Assembly (NCBI RefSeq): GCF_022179245.1
Contig: NZ_BPQM01000080.1
Span: forward strand, 1 to 41,135
DNA length: 41,135 bases
Reading direction: 5' to 3'
Source: Methylobacterium gregans
GTDB taxonomy: Bacteria > Pseudomonadota > Alphaproteobacteria > Rhizobiales > Beijerinckiaceae
Part shown: piece by piece, positions 35,787 through 41,135 of the stretch
How the letters are laid out: the number at the start of each line of letters is the position of its first letter
Position numbering within the stretch: the stretch's first letter is position 1
Made by a program: the position numbers and the translations under genes
The notes under the pieces: model-generated
What the model was told of the DNA's origin: nothing
Database searches by the model: none
The model's input: only the letters and a program-made list of their open reading frames with translations

Positions 35787-35975
35787 GTGCGGGAGGACGA
35801 GGAGCGGGTGCGCAAGGCACCCAGCCACGAGATCGGTCAGGCGCTCGACGCGCTCTCGGTCGATGACTTGGCCGAGCGGATCGACCTGCTGCGCCGGGAG
35901 ATCGCGCGGCTGGAGGCGGCCCGCGCCGCCAAGGAGAGCGCCCGCGGCGCGGCGGACGCGTTCTTCAAGCGCTGA
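35787..35975 (+). CDS. DUF1192 small protein
   Basis: 62 residues from a GTG at 35787 with a perfect AAGGAGG site 6 bases upstream. The family pattern is clear: SHEIGQALDALSVDDLAERIDLL followed by EIARLEAARAAKESARGAADAFF, a short amphipathic coiled-coil. DUF1192 proteins are widespread in alphaproteobacteria; the function is unknown. It is co-directional with deoB. Confidence 0.9.
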   Translation: MREDEERVRKAPSHEIGQALDALSVDDLAERIDLLRREIARLEAARAAKESARGAADAFFKR

Positions 35976-35977
35976 CC

Positions 35978-36040
35978 CCGGGGCCGCCGGAATTTCCGGT
36001 CGAGGCTCACGGATTCTCGGCCTCGCCGACGCGGCCCCGG
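35978..36040. terminator. Nested inverted repeats between convergent genes
   Basis: CCGGGGCCGC (35978-35987) is the exact inverse of GCGGCCCCGG (36031-36040). Inside lies a smaller palindrome CCGGAA-T-TTCCGG (35987-35999). It lies between the convergent DUF1192 and thioredoxin-like genes, so it may terminate both transcripts; no T-run is present. Confidence 0.45.
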
Positions 36041-36086
36041 ACCGGCGGAGCGGGAGCAGGACCGATGGAACCAGGGGCCGAGGGCC

Positions 36087-36476
36087 TCAGAGCGTCTTCT
36101 CGACCAGCCCTTCGATCCACTCCGCCTGGGTCTCGCCGACCGAGCGTCCAGCCTCGGCCGCCCCCTTGAAGGCGATCAGCGTACTCTGCATCCGGGCATC
36201 GAAGCGGCGCAGCAGATCTTTCTGCGTGTCGAAATCGATGGTGAAGACGCGCAGATCACGGAAGCGCGGCTCGGCCGCCAGACGCGCCAGGATCGGCTTC
36301 TGCGCCTTGCAGATCGGGCACCAGGGCGCCGCGACCGCTACGATGATCGGTGAGCCCGCTCGCTGCGCGGCCGCGAAGGCCTCCGCCTCGAAAGGCAGGA
36401 TCTCGCCCGCTCGAGCCGGGACGACGGGCACGGCGAGGAGCGCGGCGAGCGCGACGAGGCGGCGACGGGTGAGCAT
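36087..36476 (-). CDS. Exported thioredoxin-like protein
   Basis: 129 residues. A signal peptide starting LTRRRLVALAALLAVPVVPARA (possible twin-arginine type) precedes a thioredoxin fold with the active-site motif APWCPICKAQ (Cys53, Cys56). The canonical cis-Pro position is replaced by the MQSTLIAFKG strand (Ser-Thr instead of Thr-Pro), which would weaken classical thioredoxin activity. It is periplasmic; a thiol reductase or chaperone role is likely. It is a single-gene unit on the minus strand. Confidence 0.85.
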   Translation of the reverse strand: MLTRRRLVALAALLAVPVVPARAGEILPFEAEAFAAAQRAGSPIIVAVAAPWCPICKAQKPILARLAAEPRFRDLRVFTIDFDTQKDLLRRFDARMQSTLIAFKGAAEAGRSVGETQAEWIEGLVEKTL

Positions 36477-36593
36477 GGCGTTTCCTTGCGGGCTCTGCGG
36501 GGCCCTGTCTCACCCGTGTTCGCCGCGCGGTCGCAGCGGGTTACGGGCTGCGGCTCGGCCGGCTCGATAAAACCCGTTTCGGCGAAACCCGGC

Positions 36594-37670
36594 TCAGGCC
36601 GCGCTTCGGTCCTGCCGCGCACGGTGGCTGTCGAGGAACGCCTCGACCGCCGGCCAGCGGCCGAGGAAGGCAACGACGATGGCCGGATCGAAGTGCTGGC
36701 CCGCCGCGTCGACGAGATGTTGGCGGGCGCGCTCGGGCGGCCAAGCCTGCTTGTAGGGGCGCTCGGTGGTGAGCGCGTCGAAGACGTCGGCCACCGCCAC
36801 GATGCGGCCGGAGAGCGGGATGGCCTCGCCTGCCAGGCGGTGCGGGTAGCCGGTGCCGTCCCAGCGCTCGTGGTGGCTCAGCGCGATCTCGGCCGCGAGC
36901 CGCATCACCGGCGAGGCGCTGCCGCCCAGGATGCGCCAGCCCCGCTCGGCGTGCCCCTCCATCTCCCGGCGCTCCTCGGCCGTGAGCAGACCGGGTTTGA
37001 GCAGAATGGCGTCCGGCACGCCGATCTTGCCGACGTCGTGCATGGTCGCGGCGAGGCACAGCTGCCGACGCTCGGCCGGCGGCAGACCCAGGGCTTCGGC
37101 GATGAGGCCGACATAGGCCGAGACGCGGGCGATGTGATCGCCCGTATCGGTGTCCCGGTTCTCGGCCGCGCGCATCAGCGTGGAGACGATCTCGCGCTCG
37201 CGCTCCTCCACGAGGGCCACAGCCGCAGCGACCTCCCGGGCGAGCTCGGCGGCGTGATCCCGTTCGGCCATGTGGGCGCGTGCGAGGGCGAGGAGGTTCG
37301 ACACGCGCGCCCGGATCTCGACCGGGTCCGCCGGCTTGCCGAGGAAGTCGGTCGCCCCCGCCTCCAGCGCCTCCCGGCGGAGCGAGCGCTGGTCGTAACT
37401 CGTCACCATGACGATGGGCAGGCTCGCGAGACCGGGGATGCGCCGCACCGCCCGGATGACCTCGAGCCCGTTCATGCCGGGCATCTCGTAATCGGTGATG
37501 AACACGCCGATCTCGGGCGCGCGGGCGAGCGCGAAGGCGATCGCCTCGGCGGGCACCGTGAAGTCGTGGGCCACGCAGCCGGCAATGGGCTGCAGCGCTG
37601 TGACCGTCAGAAGGTTGTTCATCTCGCCGTCGTCGAGCACCACGGCCCGCAAGACGCGTTGGTTCGGCAT
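36594..37670 (-). CDS. Response regulator with HD-GYP phosphodiesterase output
   Basis: 358 residues. The receiver domain (1-125) has acidic pair Asp13/Asp14, phospho-acceptor Asp60 in FITDYEMPGMNG, Thr90 and Lys112. The HD-GYP domain (about 165-350) has His179, the HD pair His211-Asp212 in MHDVGKIGVPD and HHERWDGTGYP (266-276), so all core motifs for c-di-GMP hydrolysis are kept. No sensor kinase gene is next to it. A 14-bp palindrome lies 25-38 bases upstream of the start (37695-37708). Confidence 0.95.
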   Translation of the reverse strand: MPNQRVLRAVVLDDGEMNNLLTVTALQPIAGCVAHDFTVPAEAIAFALARAPEIGVFITDYEMPGMNGLEVIRAVRRIPGLASLPIVMVTSYDQRSLRREALEAGATDFLGKPADPVEIRARVSNLLALARAHMAERDHAAELAREVAAAVALVEEREREIVSTLMRAAENRDTDTGDHIARVSAYVGLIAEALGLPPAERRQLCLAATMHDVGKIGVPDAILLKPGLLTAEERREMEGHAERGWRILGGSASPVMRLAAEIALSHHERWDGTGYPHRLAGEAIPLSGRIVAVADVFDALTTERPYKQAWPPERARQHLVDAAGQHFDPAIVVAFLGRWPAVEAFLDSHRARQDRSAA

Positions 37671-37978
37671 CCACAGCTCCGATCCCGCGATCGCTCACAT
37701 CGATGTGACGCGGAAATCGTGCACGAACCGTGACGACCGGCACCCATTCGAGCGCTCGGGGGCGTGCAGATCCCGGATATCTTGTGGGTGAGGGTTAGCG
37801 ATCGTCTCGCGAGATCGCCCCCGGATGCGCGCGGCGGCGTCGATGACTGTCGATCTCGTCAGGATTGATGGCGATGGGGATGCGACGACTTTGGGTTGTG
37901 AAGCGACGATGAACCTCGGAGGACAGCGGCAGGCCCCATCGTGAGACGGCGCCGCGACGGCCTGAGCGCCCAGCCCGC
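37671..37978. other. Intergenic region upstream of the HD-GYP gene
   Basis: 308 bases with no supported gene. It holds the palindrome TCACATCGATGTGA at 37695-37708 near the HD-GYP start. Otherwise it is moderately GC-rich sequence with no hairpin or repeat that I can support. Confidence 0.6.
37695..37708 (-). promoter_or_regulatory. Palindrome upstream of the HD-GYP gene
   Basis: Perfect 14-bp palindrome TCACATCGATGTGA, 25-38 bases before the HD-GYP start codon. It looks like a dimeric regulator site; the half-sites are those of a CRP-like box in inverted order with a 4-base spacer. Confidence 0.4.
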
Positions 37979-38281
37979 TTACGGCTCCCCCGCCTCCCGC
38001 CGCTGCCGCTCCTCGACGACGAGCGCGGCCCTGTCCTCAGGCGTCACCGCGTCCATGGTTCGGCGGATGCGCAGCGCCCGCGTCGGCTCGCCCTCCCGCA
38101 TGACCAGCACGATCGTTTCGAGGTCGGGACAGCCGGGATCCGCGCAGGCGATCTCGTTGACGGTGAGCGCGTCGCAGGGTCCGAGCCCGAGGGCGTCCCG
38201 CAGATCCTGCTTGAGATGGGCCGCGATGGCGGCCCGCTCGGCCGAGCGGACCCGCCACGCTTTCAGACTGACGAAGGCCAT
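37979..38281 (-). CDS. Small CxDPGCP-motif protein of unknown function
   Basis: 100 residues, cytosolic. It contains the motif VNEIACADPGCPDLETIV (Cys46, Cys51) after Cys36, followed by basic TRALRIRR and a predicted helical tail. The C-x-(D/E)-P-G-C-P-x-x-E-T pattern occurs in small proteobacterial proteins whose function I cannot name; the Cys pair may bind a metal or be redox-active. The ATG at 38281 has GGAG 7 bases upstream. It is divergent from the TetR gene, with a palindrome between them, so it is probably a target of that regulator. Confidence 0.75.
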   Translation of the reverse strand: MAFVSLKAWRVRSAERAAIAAHLKQDLRDALGLGPCDALTVNEIACADPGCPDLETIVLVMREGEPTRALRIRRTMDAVTPEDRAALVVEERQRREAGEP

Positions 38282-38326
38282 GAGATCTCCGCCGGCGATG
38301 GGCCGGCCGCACGTCTCGGTGAGGCG

Positions 38327-38341
38327 TGCAACAATGTTGCA
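38327..38341. promoter_or_regulatory. Operator-like palindrome TGCAACA-A-TGTTGCA
   Basis: A perfect 7-bp inverted repeat with one central base between a small protein gene and a divergent TetR gene. It is 46-60 bases from the start at 38281. Typical of a TetR-family operator. Confidence 0.65.
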
Positions 38342-38497
38342 GCAAGTCCCGCCCGCCCTGTCAAGGTGCCTTGGCCCTGCGCCTCGGTATCGCACAAAGG
38401 CATCGAAACGCCCCGCAAACCTGCTAGAGCCTGCCGGGAGCTTCGACGATCCGGCTCCGTGCCGCCGGCGCGGCGGGACGAGGACGGGAGATCTCTG

Positions 38498-39121
38498 GTG
38501 CGACCCTGGCGGGAGGGATCGGGCGACCGGCGCGGCTACCACCACGGCAACCTGAAGGAAGCCTTGATCGAGGCCGCGCGGCGGTTCATCGCCGAGCGGG
38601 GCATCGCGGGCTTCACCCTGGTCGATGCCGCGCGCCTCGTCGGCGTCACGCCGGCCGCCCTCTACCGGCATTTCCGCGGGCGCGAGGCGCTGCTGGAGGA
38701 GTTGGCCGGCCGCGGCTTCGCCGACCTCGCCGAGCGACTCGCCCGGGCGCTGACCTCGCGCGGCAGCGCGCTGGAGCGCTTCACCCGGATGGGCGAGACC
38801 TATCTCGCCTTCGCCGAGGAGGAACCGGCCTACTACGCGGCGATCTTCGAGACGCGCGGTCTCAACGTCAGCATCGATTCCGCGTCCCGGCCGAGCCCGT
38901 TCGACATGCTGGTCGAAGCGCTGCAATCGACGTTTCCCGAAGGTTTCGGCGGCGTCGCACCGCGCTTCATCGCCCTGGAGGTCTGGGCGCTGTCGCACGG
39001 CCTCGCCACGCTGTCGGCCGCGGGCCATCTGCCGAAGGGGCCGGGCTTGCCCGACAAGTACGAGCTTCTCCGGGCGGGCGTTCTCGCCCTCGTGCACGGC
39101 GCGCGCGGCGGACGTCCCTGA
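38498..39121 (+). CDS. TetR family transcriptional regulator
   Basis: 207 residues from GTG 38498, chosen because GGGAG lies 8 bases upstream. The N-terminal helix-turn-helix (about 14-65) has RGYHHGNLKEALIEAARRFIAERG, then FTLVDAARLVGVTPAALYRHFRGREALLEEL, characteristic of the TetR group with a YHHGNL lead. The C-terminal ligand-binding part includes a WHG-like stretch (ALEVWALSHGLATL). It is divergent from the CxDPGCP protein gene; the palindrome at 38327-38341 is the probable binding site. The ligand is unknown. Confidence 0.92.
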   Translation: MRPWREGSGDRRGYHHGNLKEALIEAARRFIAERGIAGFTLVDAARLVGVTPAALYRHFRGREALLEELAGRGFADLAERLARALTSRGSALERFTRMGETYLAFAEEEPAYYAAIFETRGLNVSIDSASRPSPFDMLVEALQSTFPEGFGGVAPRFIALEVWALSHGLATLSAAGHLPKGPGLPDKYELLRAGVLALVHGARGGRP

Positions 39122-39198
39122 GCGATCCCGCGCGGTGGAGACGCTGAGAGCAGATGCGGGCCTCTTGAAACCCCCGCACGGGCCCCGCATGTTAACGC

Positions 39199-39212
39199 CG
39201 TTCACATGAACG
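39199..39212 (+). promoter_or_regulatory. Small inverted repeat upstream of the DUF2852 gene
   Basis: CGTTCA (39199-39204), CA, TGAACG (39207-39212), 13 bases before the start codon at 39225. It could be an operator or a leader hairpin near the ribosome site. Confidence 0.3.
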
Positions 39213-39224
39213 CGGAGCCCACCC

Positions 39225-39680
39225 GTGAGCACAACCTCCACCAACCCCTGGGGCAACGGCAGGGTCTGCCGCTCGGGCCCCTTCCCGCGCCGCTCCATCG
39301 AGATCGGTGCGATCGTCCTGGCCTTCATCTACTGGTGGCCGATCGGTCTCGCTCTCGTCGCCTGGAAGGTGGCGGGCTATCCGGCGCTGTCCGAGTTGCG
39401 CGGCCTCGGTGATCGCCTGCGCGAGGGCGGCCGGCCGGTCTCGCGTTTCGCCCAAGCCTTCGAGGCAGCCAACAGCCGCTCGTCCGGCAACGCGGCCTTC
39501 GACGATTACCGCCGGTCCGAGCTCGACCGCCTGGAGGCGCAGCGCCGCGCCCTGCAGGAGGAGAGCCGCGCCTTCGCGGCCTTCGTGGAGGAGCTGAAGC
39601 GGGCCAAGGACCGCGAGCAGTTCGACGCCTTCATGGCCAAGCGCCGGGCGGAGGGCGGCGAAGGCCCGCGCACCGTCTGA
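39225..39680 (+). CDS. DUF2852 membrane protein
   Basis: 151 residues from a GTG at 39225. One membrane segment near the N-terminus (about 27-49, [23 protein letters not shown]) is typical of DUF2852. The rest is a cytosolic, charged helix with [46 protein letters not shown], probably coiled-coil. The function is unknown; the family is common in Rhizobiales. A strong terminator follows its stop. Confidence 0.9.
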   Translation: MSTTSTNPWGNGRVCRSGPFPRRSIEIGAIVLAFIYWWPIGLALVAWKVAGYPALSELRGLGDRLREGGRPVSRFAQAFEAANSRSSGNAAFDDYRRSELDRLEAQRRALQEESRAFAAFVEELKRAKDREQFDAFMAKRRAEGGEGPRTV

Positions 39681-39707
39681 GCCAAGTCGACCCCACGAAC
39701 GACATCG

Positions 39708-39740
39708 GGGCTCTCCGCCGGCGGGCGGGGAGCCCTTTTT
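39708..39740 (+). terminator. Rho-independent terminator after the DUF2852 gene
   Basis: 12-bp stem (39708-39719 with 39724-39735, one T-G wobble) with a 4-base loop, immediately followed by TTTTT. This is the most classical terminator in the window. Confidence 0.92.
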
Positions 39741-39822
39741 CATGCGGCTGTTGGCGGGCGGCTGTTGCATGGCCGCAATCGTTTCGGCACATCTCGACCG
39801 CTGGTATCCAACGGAGAACGAC

Positions 39823-40452
39823 ATGGCGGCGGTCACGGTGGTGGACCACCCCCTGGTGCAGCACAAGCTGACGCTGCTGCGCGACCGGGAGCGCTCAACC
39901 CAGGGATTCCGCAATCTCCTCAACGAGATCGGGATGCTGCTGGCCTATGAGGTCACCCGCGACCTGCCTCTCGAACCGGTGACGATCGAGACGCCGATCC
40001 AGACCATGGAGGGTCGGCAGATCCAGGGCAAGAAACTGGTTCTCGCCCCCATCCTGCGCGCTGGCGTCGGCTTCCTCGACGGGATGCTGTCGCTGCTGCC
40101 CTCGGCCCGCGTCGCCCATGTCGGCCTCTACCGCGATCCCGAGACGCTGGAAGCCGTCGAGTACTACTTCAAGGCTCCGTCGGATCTCGCCGACCGCACC
40201 GTGCTGGTGCTTGACCCGATGCTGGCGACAGCCAATTCCGCAGTGGCGGCACTGCAGCGGCTGAAGGAGCGCGGCGCTCACGACCTGCGCTTCGTCTGCC
40301 TGCTCGCAGCGCCGGAAGGGATCGCGCGCCTCCGCGCCGCCCATCCCGATGTTCCGATCTGGACCGCGGCGATCGACAGCCATCTCAACGACCACGGTTA
40401 CATCGTGCCGGGTCTAGGCGATGCGGGAGACCGCATGTACGGCACGCGCTGA
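39823..40452 (+). CDS. upp: Uracil phosphoribosyltransferase
   Basis: 209 residues. Makes UMP from uracil and PRPP in pyrimidine salvage. Motifs: [16 protein letters not shown] at the start, [15 protein letters not shown], the PRPP loop [16 protein letters not shown] (usual GG replaced by AN), and [18 protein letters not shown] at the C-terminus. The ATG at 39823 has GGAGA 7 bases upstream; the ATG at 39742 lies in the terminator tail. It is a single gene before the rRNA operon end. Confidence 0.96.
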   Translation: MAAVTVVDHPLVQHKLTLLRDRERSTQGFRNLLNEIGMLLAYEVTRDLPLEPVTIETPIQTMEGRQIQGKKLVLAPILRAGVGFLDGMLSLLPSARVAHVGLYRDPETLEAVEYYFKAPSDLADRTVLVLDPMLATANSAVAALQRLKERGAHDLRFVCLLAAPEGIARLRAAHPDVPIWTAAIDSHLNDHGYIVPGLGDAGDRMYGTR

Positions 40453-40620
40453 TCCGGCGACCGCGGATTCTGGGCCGCGCTGCCCATCGAAGTCCCCTCC
40501 CCTCTTGGGGCGAATAAGCGAGCCATATCGCAGAGCACGCTCGGCCCACAGAAGAGGATGCCCCTGGTTGCAGGCGCCGACAGAGCGCACGATCGCGCCC
40601 GCTACGGACCAGCCGACATG

Positions 40621-40656
40621 CGAACGGCCCGTCATCGTTGGATGACGGGCCGTTCG
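40621..40656 (-). terminator. Long perfect hairpin downstream of tRNA-fMet
   Basis: A perfect 16-bp stem (40621-40636 with 40641-40656) and 4-base loop lie 4 bases beyond the tRNA CCA end. No U-run, but it is the obvious end of the rRNA operon transcript; it may also block read-through from upp. Confidence 0.75.
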
Positions 40657-40660
40657 GATT

Positions 40661-40737
<77 letters not shown>

Positions 40738-40803
40738 CCAGGGTGTTCCGAGATCGTGCTGAGGGAATGCGGCTCTGTTGGAGCGTGTTGCCTGTGCTTG
40801 GCG

Positions 40804-40922
40804 GGTCTGGCGGCGACCGACTCTCCCGTGTCTTGAGACACAGTACCATGGGCGCTGGTGTGTTTAACGGCCGAGTTCGAGATGGGATCGGGTTCTGGGC
40901 ACACCGCTCAGGCCACCAGACC
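40804..40922 (-). rRNA. 5S ribosomal RNA
   Basis: About 119 bases. Starts GGTCTGGTGG and ends CCGCCAGACC, which pair to form helix I. The internal GCCCAGAACCCGATCCCATC and GAACTCGGCCGTTAAAC stretches are the standard 5S signature. Ends are set by helix I and may be off by a few bases. Confidence 0.95.
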
Positions 40923-41119
40923 GGCCAAGCGCAGGTTTCTTTGGGACCTTTGCTGTCGCGGGTTTTGCGACGGCGGGAGCCCCAATCGTTCGGCAAGCAG
41001 GTTCGGGCGACAGCCGCGCTGTGGGCGGGCTGGTGCCTGGTCTTGTGTGTTTTGCGACCGCTGCCGATCCGGTGTGGATCGGCCGATCCTGTTGGATCGG
41101 TGTTGTTGCGGCGATGGAT
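40923..41119 (-). other. 23S-5S internal transcribed spacer
   Basis: About 200 bases between the presumed 23S end and 5S. It contains no tRNA. Two consecutive 7-bp hairpins lie at 41064-41082 and 41083-41100, possible processing sites. No protein gene is supported; open frames here are chance. Confidence 0.65.
41064..41100 (-). repeat. Tandem hairpins in the 23S-5S spacer
   Basis: CCGATCC/GGATCGG occurs twice in succession: 41064-41070 with 41076-41082, and 41083-41089 with 41094-41100. The repeated arms can also pair with each other in alternative ways. Confidence 0.7.
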
Positions 41120-41135
41120 CACGAGAGGCGATCAA
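41120..41135 (-). rRNA. Possible 3' end of 23S rRNA (cut by window edge)
   Basis: On the minus strand the window begins TTGATCGCCTCTCG, which fits the GCTTGATCG end of alphaproteobacterial 23S rRNA. Only some 15 bases are present, so this rests mostly on the 5S context. Confidence 0.4.

Noticed and set aside
37941..39328. Large open frames on both strands across the TetR region
   Set aside because: Shadows of the TetR and CxDPGCP genes; composition biased and starts without ribosome sites.

Overview
The window is a GC-rich, densely coded chromosomal segment from an alphaproteobacterium, most probably a Methylobacterium/Methylorubrum species. Support for this comes from protein similarity recalled from memory (no search was run), the 5S rRNA followed by initiator tRNA order, candidate EcfG (general stress sigma factor) promoters, an alphaproteobacterial GTTC-N7-GTTC LexA box, a PQQ-type quinoprotein and a double-palindrome intergenic element of the type I associate with methylobacteria. 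I see no insertion sequence, integrase, CRISPR array or plasmid or phage module. This is mainly core and near-core genome with a few lineage-specific genes.

Left part (1-7.1 kb): a minus-strand trehalose/glycogen pair (otsA, then glgX cut by the window edge) faces a plus-strand stress cluster of four small membrane-anchored proteins (2.7-5.0 kb) behind a candidate EcfG promoter and closed by a strong hairpin. Next come a UV-damage endonuclease, an RBBP9-type hydrolase and a small unknown protein. A two-hairpin element (7.12-7.16 kb) separates these from the next block.

Middle (7.2-25.3 kb), mostly minus strand: the YcjX/YcjF pair, a secreted P5-like protein, hisN, an AI-2E-family transporter with an unusual C-terminal domain, pxpA, pncB and a general-stress flavin-type protein. 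The plus-strand pair mrp/apbC-mobA (overlapping start and stop) is followed by two cyclophilins flanking a TonB/TolA-like protein, then coaD and gyrA. Upstream of gyrA sit two uncharacterised genes. The first has a LexA box over its promoter and a phage-type sequence that might be a single-strand-annealing protein. This SOS-controlled pair is the best candidate for an undescribed system.

Right part (25.5-41.1 kb): a small secreted protein; a membrane protein plus winged-helix regulator with a probable self-operator; a stand-alone uppS; an ankyrin protein; a divergent quinoprotein; a thioesterase and a lipoprotein esterase ending back to back; a SPOR-tailed lytic transglycosylase; an orphan double ABC ATPase coupled to deoB; DUF1192; a thioredoxin-like protein; an HD-GYP response regulator; a TetR regulator divergent from a small Cys-containing protein with a perfect palindrome between them; a DUF2852 protein; and upp. 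The window ends in the distal part of an rRNA operon on the minus strand (23S end, 5S, tRNA-fMet, hairpin).

The shared themes are stress protection (trehalose, EcfG-type genes, UV repair, SOS), envelope maintenance, and nucleotide/cofactor salvage (deoB, upp, pncB, coaD, mobA, mrp).
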